Below are positions 26,837-35,155 of a DNA stretch of 64,000 nt, piece after piece. The stretch is from the NCBI RefSeq assembly GCF_030062585.1, contig NZ_CP071935.1:1318627-1382626 (forward strand), written 5' to 3'. The notes beneath the pieces were generated by a model, which saw only the letters and a program-made list of their open reading frames with translations, did no database searches and was not told the DNA's origin. This DNA is from Helicobacter pylori. Its GTDB lineage: Bacteria; Campylobacterota; Campylobacteria; Campylobacterales; Helicobacteraceae. A program made the position numbers and the translations under genes. Within the stretch, counting starts at the first letter, position 1. The number at the start of each line of letters is the position of its first letter.

Positions 26837-26842
26837 TATAAT
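26837..26842 (+). promoter_or_regulatory. -10 box (TATAAT) for the por operon
   Basis: TTGTATAATATTT is an extended -10 just upstream of the porGDAB genes, giving a leader of about 45-50 bases to the ATG at 26894, with AAGGAG before it. This fits strong constitutive expression of an essential enzyme. Confidence 0.65.
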
Positions 26843-26893
26843 ATTTGGGCTAAATTCAATTTATTTTATACGATATTAAGGAGACATATTACC

Positions 26894-27454
26894 ATGTTTC
26901 AAATTAGATGGCATGCACGAGCTGGTCAAGGTGCTATCACCGGCGCTAAAGGGTTGGCTGATGTGATTTCAAAAACAGGCAAAGAAGTGCAAGCGTTCGC
27001 TTCTTATGGTTCAGCTAAAAGGGGGGCTGCTATGATGGCTTATAACCGCGTTGATGATGAGCCTATTTTAAACCATGAACGCTTCATGCAACCGGACTAT
27101 GTACTGGTGATTGACCCTGGTTTGGTTTTCATTGAAAATATTTTCGCTAATGAAAAAGAAGACACGACTTATATCATCACTAGCTATCTCAGTAAAGAAG
27201 AATTGTTTGAAAAGAAACCTGAATTAAAAACCCGTAAGGTGTTTTTAGTGGATTGTTTAAAAATCTCTATGGAAACCTTAAAACGCCCCATCCCCAACAC
27301 GCCCATGCTAGGAGCGTTAATGAAAGTGTCTGGCATGCTTGAAATTGAGGCTTTTAAAGAAGCTTTTAAGAAAGTTTTAGGCAAAAAACTCACGCAAGAA
27401 GTCATTGACGCTAACATGCTCGCTATCCAAAGAGCTTATGAAGAAGTTCAATAA
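26894..27454 (+). CDS. porG: Pyruvate:ferredoxin (flavodoxin) oxidoreductase, gamma subunit
   Basis: A 186-aa gamma subunit of the four-subunit enzyme that oxidises pyruvate to acetyl-CoA, an essential route in H. pylori, which lacks pyruvate dehydrogenase. It begins MFQIRWHARAGQGAITGAKG and contains SYGSAKRGAAM, both family blocks. The start is the ATG at 26894 after AAGGAG. First gene of the operon G-D-A-B. Confidence 0.95.
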   Translation: MFQIRWHARAGQGAITGAKGLADVISKTGKEVQAFASYGSAKRGAAMMAYNRVDDEPILNHERFMQPDYVLVIDPGLVFIENIFANEKEDTTYIITSYLSKEELFEKKPELKTRKVFLVDCLKISMETLKRPIPNTPMLGALMKVSGMLEIEAFKEAFKKVLGKKLTQEVIDANMLAIQRAYEEVQ

Positions 27455-27469
27455 CATTAAGGATTAAAG

Positions 27470-27862
27470 ATGAAAGATTGGAATGAATTTGAAATGGGAG
27501 CGGTGCTCTTCCCTTTTGAAAAAAACGCGCAAAGCGAAATGGAAAAACACAATGATGAGCGCCATTACACCGAACAAAGCTACTTCACCACTTCAGTGGC
27601 TCATTGGCGCGTGGCTAAGCCTGTGCATAACAATAATATTTGCATCAATTGCTTTAATTGTTGGGTTTATTGCCCAGACGCTGCCATTCTTTCAAGAGAG
27701 GGTAAGTTAAAAGGCGTGGATTATTCTCATTGTAAAGGCTGTGGCGTGTGCGTGGATGTCTGCCCCACTAACCCTAAATCGCTATGGATGTTTGAAGAGC
27801 AAATTGAGCCTGCTACCGCTCTCACTCAATGGCCGCAAAAACAAGAAAAGAAAAAATCATAA
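27470..27862 (+). CDS. porD: Pyruvate:ferredoxin oxidoreductase, delta (ferredoxin-like) subunit
   Basis: A 130-aa subunit carrying two 4Fe-4S clusters. The motifs are CINCFNCWVYCPDA and CKGCGVCVDVCPTNP, at about residues 59-72 and 86-100. It passes electrons from the catalytic subunits to flavodoxin. It has about 55 N-terminal residues before the clusters, as in other four-subunit enzymes. Spacing to porG is 15 bases and to porA 9. Confidence 0.95.
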   Translation: MKDWNEFEMGAVLFPFEKNAQSEMEKHNDERHYTEQSYFTTSVAHWRVAKPVHNNNICINCFNCWVYCPDAAILSREGKLKGVDYSHCKGCGVCVDVCPTNPKSLWMFEEQIEPATALTQWPQKQEKKKS

Positions 27863-27871
27863 GGAAAAAAT

Positions 27872-29095
27872 ATGGCAAAAAGTATTGAATTGCAAGAGAT
27901 AGAAGTGTGGGATGGCAACACCGCTAGCTCTAACGCTTTAAGACAGGCTCAAATTGATGTCATTGCAGCCTATCCTATCACCCCATCAACGCCCATTGTG
28001 CAAAATTATGGCTCATTTAAGGACAATGGCTATGTTGATGGCGAATTCGTTTTAGTGGAATCTGAGCATGCCGCCATGAGTGCATGCGTGGGAGCTGCTG
28101 CAGCTGGAGGGAGAGTCAGCACTGCGACCAGCTCTCAAGGTTTGGCGCTAATGGTAGAGGTTTTATACCAGGCTTCTGGCATGCGTTTGCCTATCGTTTT
28201 GAATTTAGTCAATCGCGCTCTAGCAGCCCCTTTGAATATCCATGGCGATCATTCTGATATGTATTTAAGCAGGGATTCTGGTTGGATCAGTTTATGCACA
28301 TGCAACCCTCAAGAAGCTTACGATTTCACTTTAATGGCGTTTAAAATCGCAGAGCACCAAAAGGTGCGCGTGCCTACTATTGTCAATCAAGACGGGTTTT
28401 TATGCTCGCACACCGTGCAAAATGTCCGCCCTTTGAGCGATGCAGTGGCTTATCAATTCGTAGGCGAATACCAAACCAAGCATTCCCTTTTGGATTTTGA
28501 CAAACCGGTAAGCTATGGTGCGCAAGCTGAAGAAGAATGGCATTATGAGCATAAAGCCCAACTCCACCATGCGATCATGAGCGCATCTTCTGTGATTGAA
28601 GAAGTGTTTAATGATTTCGCTAAACTCACAGGCAGGCAATACCATTTGACTAAAACTTTCCAGCTAGAAGACGCTGAAATCGCTATTTTTGCGTTAGGCA
28701 CTACTTATGAATCCGCGATCGTAGCGGCTAAAGAAATGCGTAAAAAAGGCATTAAGGCCGGCGTAGCCACTATCCATTCCTTACGCCCCTTCCCTTATGA
28801 AAGATTAGGGCAGGATTTGAAAAATCTTAAAGCTTTAGCGATTTTAGATAAAAGCTCTCCAGCAGGTGCTATGGGAGCGATGTTTAATGAAGTAACGAGC
28901 GCGGTGTATCAAACGCAAGGGACTAAACACCCCGTGGTGTCTAACTACATTTATGGTTTAGGCGAAAGGGATATGACGATCGTGCATTTATGCGAAATTT
29001 TTGAAGAAATCAATGAAGACGCTCTTAAAGGCACGCTCACGCACCCTACCCAACAATTCGTAGGTTTGCACGGCCCTAAAATGAGCTTTTTTTAA
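27872..29095 (+). CDS. porA: Pyruvate:ferredoxin oxidoreductase, alpha subunit
   Basis: A 407-aa subunit holding domains I and II of the enzyme. AYPITPSTPI near residue 35, SEHAAMSACVGAAAAGGR near 64 and TSSQGLALM near 85 are the conserved pyruvate- and TPP-proximal blocks. The C-terminal half has the transketolase-like fold (IFALGTTYESAIVAAKEM, GVATIHSLRPFP). Confidence 0.96.
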   Translation: MAKSIELQEIEVWDGNTASSNALRQAQIDVIAAYPITPSTPIVQNYGSFKDNGYVDGEFVLVESEHAAMSACVGAAAAGGRVSTATSSQGLALMVEVLYQASGMRLPIVLNLVNRALAAPLNIHGDHSDMYLSRDSGWISLCTCNPQEAYDFTLMAFKIAEHQKVRVPTIVNQDGFLCSHTVQNVRPLSDAVAYQFVGEYQTKHSLLDFDKPVSYGAQAEEEWHYEHKAQLHHAIMSASSVIEEVFNDFAKLTGRQYHLTKTFQLEDAEIAIFALGTTYESAIVAAKEMRKKGIKAGVATIHSLRPFPYERLGQDLKNLKALAILDKSSPAGAMGAMFNEVTSAVYQTQGTKHPVVSNYIYGLGERDMTIVHLCEIFEEINEDALKGTLTHPTQQFVGLHGPKMSFF

Positions 29096-29107
29096 AAAGG
29101 AAATATC

Positions 29108-30052
29108 ATGGTAAAAGAAGTCAAAACACTCAAAGGTTTTAGCCAAAGCGCTGAAAAATTTCAAGGCTCGCACTTGCTTTGCCCGGGTTGTGGGCATGGC
29201 ATTATTGTGCGCGAAGTTTTAAACGCTGTAGATGGGCCTATCGTTTTAGGCAATTCTACCGGTTGTTTAGAGGTATGCTCGGCTGTGTATCCGCACACTT
29301 CATGGGATGTGCCTTGGATCCATATTGGTTTTGAAAATGGCTCTACAGCGATTTCAGGGGTGGAGGCGATGTATAAAGCGCTAGTGAATAAGGGCCGCTA
29401 TCAAGGTCAAAAGCCAAAATTTGTGGCGTTTGGAGGCGATGGGGCCAGTTATGATATTGGTTTTCAATTCATCAGCGGTTGCATGGAAAGAGGGCATGAC
29501 ATGACTTACATTTGCTTGGATAATGAAAACTACGCCAATACCGGCGGTCAAAGAAGCGGCTCTACGCCATTAGGGGCTAGCACTTCTACCACGCCAGCGG
29601 GATCGGTGAGCTTTGGTAAAAAAGAAAAGAAAAAAGACATCGTCAATATCATGGCAAGCCATGGAGTCCCTTATGTGGCGCAACTCTCGCCTAACAAATG
29701 GAAAGACATGAACAAAAAGATTAAAACCGCTCTAGACACTGAAGGGCCTTGCTTTATTAACGCTCTTAGCCCATGCACGACTGAATGGAAATTTGAATCC
29801 AATAAAACCATTGAATTAGCGGATATGGCTGTGGATAGCTTGATGTTCCCCCTATTTGAAATCTTTAATGGCAGGGAATTGAAAATCACTTACCGCCCCA
29901 GAAATATCATTCCTGTAAGGGATTATTTAGCGGCTCAAAAGCGCTTCAAACACCTTTTCAAAAAAGAAAACGAACACATCATTGAAGAATTGCAAAAAGA
30001 TGTGAATGAGCGTTGGGAATACTTGCAACGCAGAGAAGAAGCTAAAGTATAA
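29108..30052 (+). CDS. porB: Pyruvate:ferredoxin oxidoreductase, beta subunit
   Basis: A 314-aa TPP-binding subunit. CPGCGHG (35-41) and the later STGCLEVCSAVYP supply cluster-linked cysteines. GDGASYDIGFQ followed by DNENYANTGGQ is the TPP/Mg motif (GDG...NxxN...G). Last gene of the operon, followed by a stem-loop at 30065-30109. Confidence 0.96.
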   Translation: MVKEVKTLKGFSQSAEKFQGSHLLCPGCGHGIIVREVLNAVDGPIVLGNSTGCLEVCSAVYPHTSWDVPWIHIGFENGSTAISGVEAMYKALVNKGRYQGQKPKFVAFGGDGASYDIGFQFISGCMERGHDMTYICLDNENYANTGGQRSGSTPLGASTSTTPAGSVSFGKKEKKKDIVNIMASHGVPYVAQLSPNKWKDMNKKIKTALDTEGPCFINALSPCTTEWKFESNKTIELADMAVDSLMFPLFEIFNGRELKITYRPRNIIPVRDYLAAQKRFKHLFKKENEHIIEELQKDVNERWEYLQRREEAKV

Positions 30053-30064
30053 CCCTTAATTTGA

Positions 30065-30109
30065 AATCAAGGGGCTTTCTTGTGCCTTGTGCGATTTTCC
30101 CCCTTGATT
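30065..30109 (+). terminator. Stem-loop after the por operon
   Basis: AATCAAGGGG (30065-30074) pairs perfectly with CCCCTTGATT (30100-30109) around a 25-base loop; TCTTT follows. The loop is long and the T-run short for a classical terminator, so it could also stabilise the 3' end. Confidence 0.5.
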
Positions 30110-30156
30110 CTTTAAACCCCTTTAAAGTAACATAAATCCCATTTTGATTTTAAGGA

Positions 30157-31485
30157 TTGTCGGTGTTAGAACGCTATGCGAATGAAGAAATGAAAGCCCT
30201 ATGGAATGAGCAAACCAAGTTTGAAACCTATTTAGAAGTGGAAAAAGCTGTCGTTAGGGCGTGGAATAAGCTTGGGCAAATCCAAGATAGCGATTGTGAA
30301 AAAATCTGCTCAAAGGCGGCATTCAATCTTGAGTGCATCAAAGAAATTGAAAAAACCACCAAGCATGATTTAATCGCTTTCACCACTTGCGTGGCTGAAA
30401 GCCTGGGCGAAGAATCCCGCTTCTTTCATTATGGGATCACTTCTAGCGATTGCATTGATACGGCTATGGCGTTATTGATGACAAAAAGCTTAAAACTCAT
30501 TCAAAAAGGCGTTAAAAACCTCTATGAAACCCTTAAAAACAGGGCTTTAGAGCATAAAGAAACGCTAATGGTGGGCAGAAGCCATGGGGTGTTTGGCGAA
30601 CCCATTACTTTTGGTTTAGTGTTAGCCCTTTTTGCTGATGAAATCAAACGGCATTTAAAAGCCTTGGATTTAACGATGGAATTTATCAGCGTGGGAGCGA
30701 TCAGTGGGGCTATGGGGAATTTCGCGCACGCCCCTTTAGAATTAGAAGAATTAGCGTGCGAATTTTTAGGCTTAAAAACCGCCAATATCAATAATCAAGT
30801 CATTCAAAGAGACCGCTACGCTAGGCTTGCATGTGATCTGGCTCTTTTAGCGAGCAGTTGTGAAAAAATCGCTGTCAATATCCGCCATTTGCAACGCAGT
30901 GAAGTCTATGAAGTGGAAGAAGCTTTTTCAACAGGGCAAAAAGGAAGCTCTGCGATGCCTCACAAAAGAAACCCCATATTGAGCGAGAATATCACCGGGC
31001 TTTGCAGGGTGATTCGCTCTTTTACGACCCCCATGCTAGAAAATGTCGCCTTATGGCATGAAAGGGACATGAGCCATAGCTCTGTGGAGCGTTTTGCCTT
31101 GCCCGATCTGTTTATCACGAGCGATTTTATGCTCAGCCGCCTAAATAGCGTGATTGAAAATTTGGTGGTTTATCCTAAAAACATGCTTAAAAATTTAGCT
31201 TTGAGTGGGGGGCTAGTCTTTTCGCAACGGGTGTTATTGGAATTGCCTAAAAAAGGTTTGAGCAGAGAAGAAAGCTATTCTATCGTGCAAGAAAATGCGA
31301 TGAAAATATGGGAGGTTTTGCAACAAGGCGCTTTTAAAAACGCTGATGAAAATTTGTTTTTAAACGCCCTACTCAACGATGAACGCTTGAAAAAATATTT
31401 GAGCGAGGACGAAATCAAAGCATGTTTTGATTACAGCTATTACACTAAAAATGTGGGAGCGATTTTTAAAAGGGTGTTTGAATAA
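30157..31485 (+). CDS. purB: Adenylosuccinate lyase
   Basis: A 442-aa fumarase-superfamily enzyme used twice in purine synthesis (SAICAR to AICAR, adenylosuccinate to AMP). The signature GSSAMPHKRNP lies near residue 264, with TSSDC and RSHGVFGEP earlier. The start is TTG at 30157 (MSVLERYANEEM) after AAGGA; a GTG at 30163 is the alternative. Confidence 0.94.
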   Translation: MSVLERYANEEMKALWNEQTKFETYLEVEKAVVRAWNKLGQIQDSDCEKICSKAAFNLECIKEIEKTTKHDLIAFTTCVAESLGEESRFFHYGITSSDCIDTAMALLMTKSLKLIQKGVKNLYETLKNRALEHKETLMVGRSHGVFGEPITFGLVLALFADEIKRHLKALDLTMEFISVGAISGAMGNFAHAPLELEELACEFLGLKTANINNQVIQRDRYARLACDLALLASSCEKIAVNIRHLQRSEVYEVEEAFSTGQKGSSAMPHKRNPILSENITGLCRVIRSFTTPMLENVALWHERDMSHSSVERFALPDLFITSDFMLSRLNSVIENLVVYPKNMLKNLALSGGLVFSQRVLLELPKKGLSREESYSIVQENAMKIWEVLQQGAFKNADENLFLNALLNDERLKKYLSEDEIKACFDYSYYTKNVGAIFKRVFE

Positions 31486-31549
31486 GGCGCGTTTTTACAA
31501 AAACAAAATTATAAAATAAGCGGTAAAAATTGAGGTTTTAAGGGGTTTT

Positions 31550-32383
31550 TTGAAACGGGCGTTATACTTAATTTTAGGGCTTTCTTATGCCTTGCATGCG
31601 GATAGTTTTAAAGATGTTTTGACTAAAGGGGATTACACTTTTTTTAATCAAAAGGTGGTTTCGCCCATCAAACGCTATGCGGATAGATCGGCGTTTTATT
31701 TGGGGTTTGGGTATCAGTTAGGGAGCATTCAGCACAACTACAGCAACTTGAATTTATCCCAGCAATTCAATAAAAGCCAAATCATTTTCAGCGATAGTTT
31801 AAGCCCTGTTTTTAAAAATTCGTATGTGTCTAACGGCCTTGGCGTGCAAGCGGGCTATAAATGGGTGGGTAAGCATGAAGAAACGAAGTGGTTTGGATTT
31901 AGGTGGGGACTATTTTATGATTTGAGCGCTTCTCTTTATGGCCCAAAAGAATCGCAATCTATCATCATTTCCACTTACGGCACTTATATGGATTTATTGT
32001 TTAACGCTTATAATGGGGATAAGTTTTTTGCCGGGTTCAATCTGGGGATTGCTTTTGCTGGAGTGCATGACAAATTGAGCGATGCGTTATTGTATCAAGC
32101 CCTTCTTTTAGACACTTTTGGCGGGAAAGTGGATCCAAATGGTTTCCAATTTTTGGTAAATTTAGGGGTTCGTTTAGGGAATAAGCGCAACCAATTTGGC
32201 TTTGGGATTAAAGTCCCTACTTATTATTTTAACCATTATTATTCCATGAATAACATTAGCAATAATAGTGGAGATGTCCTAAAGGTTTTACGATTTTTAG
32301 AATACGGGATCAACAGCTTGTTATACCAAGTTGATTTCAGGCGCAATTACTCGGTTTATTTCAACTACACTTATAGTTTTTAA
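31550..32383 (+). CDS. Outer membrane protein, Hor-like family
   Basis: A 277-aa protein with a signal peptide ([14 protein letters not shown]) and a barrel with [44 protein letters not shown] and C-terminal FNYTYSF. It shares all these blocks with the protein at 25941-26603 and with the wider H. pylori Hop/Hor family. The start is TTG at 31550. Its last four bases overlap the convergent uvrB. Confidence 0.9.
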   Translation: MKRALYLILGLSYALHADSFKDVLTKGDYTFFNQKVVSPIKRYADRSAFYLGFGYQLGSIQHNYSNLNLSQQFNKSQIIFSDSLSPVFKNSYVSNGLGVQAGYKWVGKHEETKWFGFRWGLFYDLSASLYGPKESQSIIISTYGTYMDLLFNAYNGDKFFAGFNLGIAFAGVHDKLSDALLYQALLLDTFGGKVDPNGFQFLVNLGVRLGNKRNQFGFGIKVPTYYFNHYYSMNNISNNSGDVLKVLRFLEYGINSLLYQVDFRRNYSVYFNYTYSF

Positions 32384-34356
32384 AGCGTTCTTAATTGAGC
32401 GATTTCGTCTCTCAAACGCATCGCTTCTTCAAAATCCAAATTTTTCGCGCATTCTCGCATTTTTTTATCCAATTCTTTAATGATTTTTTCCCTTTCACTT
32501 TTAGGCATTTTGTCCTTTTTTAAGGCTTTAGCGATTCTAATCTCATCGTCTCTTAATTTCAATTCCTCTTCTAAAGCGCGAGTAACGGTTTTAGGGGTGA
32601 TGTTATGGATTTTATTGAACTCTTCTTGCTTAGCACGCCTGTAACTCGTGATCTCAAAGGCTTTTTGCATGCTTTGAGTGATCTTTTTAGCGTATAATAA
32701 AACCTTGCCATTAGCGTTTCTAGCGGCTCGCCCCATGGTTTGAATGAGGCTTGTTTCGCTCCTTAAAAACCCTTCTTTATCCGCATCCATGATCGCTACT
32801 AAAGAGACTTCAGGCAAATCCAGCCCTTCTCTCAAAAGATTGATCCCTATTAAAATGTCAAATTCTTTAAGCCTTAAAGAGCGGATGATGTGATTCCTTT
32901 CAATCGCATCAATTTCGCTATGCATGTAACGCACCTTCAAGCCCCATTCAGCATAATATTTACACAATTCTTCTGCCATTTTTTTAGTGAGCGTGGTGAT
33001 TAGCACCCTTTCATCTCTGGCCACCACCAACTTGATTTCATCAAATAAATCCTGGACTTGCTTATCGCTGTCTCGCACTTCAAATTTGGGGTCTAAAAGC
33101 CCTGTAGGGCGAATGATTTGCTCAGCGACATTCTTTTGAGAAAGTTCTAATTCTAGCTTATTGGGCGTAGCAGACACAAAAAGGAATTGGCAATTTTTAT
33201 GGATAAATTCATCAAACTTTAAAGGGCGGTTGTCTAAAGCGCTGGGCAATCTAAAACCATATTCCACTAAAACGCTTTTCCTGCTCATATCCCCTGCATA
33301 CATCCCCCCAAATTGCGGCAAACTCACATGGCTTTCATCTACAATGACTAAAAACTCCCGCTCAAATATCCCTAAATAATCAAACAAGCAAAAAGGCGTT
33401 TCATTAGGGGCTTTACCGGTGAAATGGCGCGCGTAATTTTCAATGCCCTTACACACACCGGTCGCGCTAATCATTTCTAAATCATGCTCGGTGCGTTGTT
33501 TGAGGCGGTTGTATTCAAGCATTTTATCCTGCTCTTTAAAAAATTTCAACCTTAAAGCGAGTTCATCTTCAATGCTTTTAATGGCTAAATTCAACCTCTC
33601 GCTCCCTACGGCAAACTGACTGGCTGCATAAAGCATGACAGAATCCAAGCGCTTGATCTCATTTCTTTCTAAAGCGTCAAAGACAGCAATCCTTTCTATC
33701 TCATCGCCAAAAAATTCAATCCTGATAAATTCAGCGTCATTATAAGCGGGGAAAATATCCACGCATTCTCCGGTCGCTCTAAAACTCCCCCTATCAAACA
33801 CCACTTCATTACGGCTATAACCCATTTCCACTAGCTTTAATAAAAAGCTCTTATAAGCGTGCTTCTCGCCCACTTTGATTTTTTCCATGACTTTTAGATA
33901 TTCTTCAGGGTTACCCAAACCATAATTAGCCGAAACGCTCGCTATCACGATCACATCATCATAACCTAAAAGCGAGGTGGTTGCGCTCAATCTCAAACGC
34001 TCTAAATCATCGTTAATAGAGCTGTCTTTTTCAATGAACAAATCCCTTCTAGGGATATAGCTCTCAGGCTGGTAGTAATCAAAGTGGGAGATAAAATACT
34101 CCACCCTATTATGCGGGAAAAACGCCTTAAACTCGCTATAAAGCTGCGCGCATAAGGTCTTATTATGGCTCATGATCAAAGCGGGTTTATTGGTTTGAGC
34201 GATGACATTAGCCATCGTGTAAGTCTTACCGCTTCCTGTAACCCCCACTAGAGTTTGATAATGGTTGTTATTTTTCAAGCTTTTTGTTAAGGCTTCTATG
34301 GCTTGGGGCTGATCGCCTGCTGGTGGATAAGGGCTTTTTAAATCAAATAAAGGCAT
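32380..34356 (-). CDS. uvrB: UvrABC excision nuclease subunit B
   Basis: A 658-aa helicase-like DNA damage verifier. Walker A is [11 protein letters not shown] (about 39-49) and the beta-hairpin YYQPESYIP follows at about 93-101. [10 protein letters not shown] holds the DExH box, and the helicase C-domain holds [18 protein letters not shown] and [11 protein letters not shown]-terminal UVR motif ([20 protein letters not shown]) docks UvrC. I start at the ATG at 34356 ([17 protein letters not shown]), the family start; the frame is open 15 codons further. Confidence 0.96.
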   Translation of the reverse strand: MPLFDLKSPYPPAGDQPQAIEALTKSLKNNNHYQTLVGVTGSGKTYTMANVIAQTNKPALIMSHNKTLCAQLYSEFKAFFPHNRVEYFISHFDYYQPESYIPRRDLFIEKDSSINDDLERLRLSATTSLLGYDDVIVIASVSANYGLGNPEEYLKVMEKIKVGEKHAYKSFLLKLVEMGYSRNEVVFDRGSFRATGECVDIFPAYNDAEFIRIEFFGDEIERIAVFDALERNEIKRLDSVMLYAASQFAVGSERLNLAIKSIEDELALRLKFFKEQDKMLEYNRLKQRTEHDLEMISATGVCKGIENYARHFTGKAPNETPFCLFDYLGIFEREFLVIVDESHVSLPQFGGMYAGDMSRKSVLVEYGFRLPSALDNRPLKFDEFIHKNCQFLFVSATPNKLELELSQKNVAEQIIRPTGLLDPKFEVRDSDKQVQDLFDEIKLVVARDERVLITTLTKKMAEELCKYYAEWGLKVRYMHSEIDAIERNHIIRSLRLKEFDILIGINLLREGLDLPEVSLVAIMDADKEGFLRSETSLIQTMGRAARNANGKVLLYAKKITQSMQKAFEITSYRRAKQEEFNKIHNITPKTVTRALEEELKLRDDEIRIAKALKKDKMPKSEREKIIKELDKKMRECAKNLDFEEAMRLRDEIAQLRTL

Positions 34357-34404
34357 CTTTAAACTCGCATTTTTTAGGGGTATTATAGTGGTTTTTAACA
34401 CGCC

Positions 34405-35043
34405 TTATTCAAACTCAAAAAAATCAATGTTTTGATAATGATCGGTTTTTTTCGCTTCGTTAATGTTAGCTATCGCTTGGGTTTGTTTTTCGCTTATTTC
34501 ATTGTTAGCGTTGTTTTTAGCTTGCGTTATCGCTTCAAGGCTTGCGGTCTTATTCGTGTTAATTTGATTATTAGCGTTCTCTCGCGCTTGGTTTAAAAAG
34601 ATTTGATAGCTCGTTAAAAGCTTTGTCGTGGTTTCTATCAATTGATTTTCTAGCTTTTTAATCTCGCTTTTGATGTTTTCGGTGTTAGCGTTTAAGGTGT
34701 TTGTGACTTCTTGCTCGTTAGCATGCATGCTCGTATTGAAATCATTGAAAAAGCGCTCGTATTCTTTCATTTTATTTTTTAAGCTCTCGCCGGCGTTAGA
34801 TAGCCATTCAATAGAATTTCTTAAACTGCTATCAATTTCATTCGCATTCTTGAAAAAATCCAAACTCAAAAGCACTTCTAAAATCCTAACAATCCCTTTA
34901 AGGCTTAGCTGTATTTGATCCGTAAAAAGCGCGTTACTATGTAAAGCGTTCTGTAATTGCTTTAATAATTCGTTAGTGATTTCTTTCACTTCTGGCTGTT
35001 CGCTTATCTCTAAAGCGCTGTTAGGTAGATTTGGGTAATTCAT
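34405..35043 (-). CDS. Coiled-coil protein downstream of the polyvalent-protein relic
   Basis: A 212-aa, highly charged, Asn/Lys/Glu-rich protein with no signal peptide or membrane span. From about residue 85 it is a long coiled coil (KNKMKEYERFFNDFN, SEIKKLENQLIETTTKLLTS). The Ala/Asn-rich tail (EAITQAKNNANNEISEKQTQ) is repetitive. I recognise no domain. The ATG at 35043 has AAGGAT upstream. It lies directly after the polyvalent-protein gene and a 27-codon frame, and before uvrB. I think it came with the mobile element and may be a companion of the polyvalent protein; that is inference. Confidence 0.75.
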   Translation of the reverse strand: MNYPNLPNSALEISEQPEVKEITNELLKQLQNALHSNALFTDQIQLSLKGIVRILEVLLSLDFFKNANEIDSSLRNSIEWLSNAGESLKNKMKEYERFFNDFNTSMHANEQEVTNTLNANTENIKSEIKKLENQLIETTTKLLTSYQIFLNQARENANNQINTNKTASLEAITQAKNNANNEISEKQTQAIANINEAKKTDHYQNIDFFEFE

Positions 35044-35046
35044 TTT

Positions 35047-35130
35047 TTAATCCTTATTTAATTTTTTTGTGGTAGGATTAGGTTCTGTGAGTTTAGGGGT
35101 TCCCAAACCTACCCCTTGTAATTGAGTCAT
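35047..35130 (-). CDS. Possible 27-residue peptide gene
   Basis: An ATG at 35130 opens a 27-codon frame (starting MTQLQGVGLGTPKLTEPNPT and ending KKLNKD), whose stop lies four bases before the start of the next gene. It sits between the polyvalent-protein stop (35156) and the coiled-coil gene. There is no purine-rich ribosome binding site before the ATG, so it may be untranslated or a decayed end of a longer gene. Confidence 0.3.
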   Translation of the reverse strand: MTQLQGVGLGTPKLTEPNPTTKKLNKD

Positions 35131-35155
35131 AAGGAGGACCGGTGACTCACTCTCG

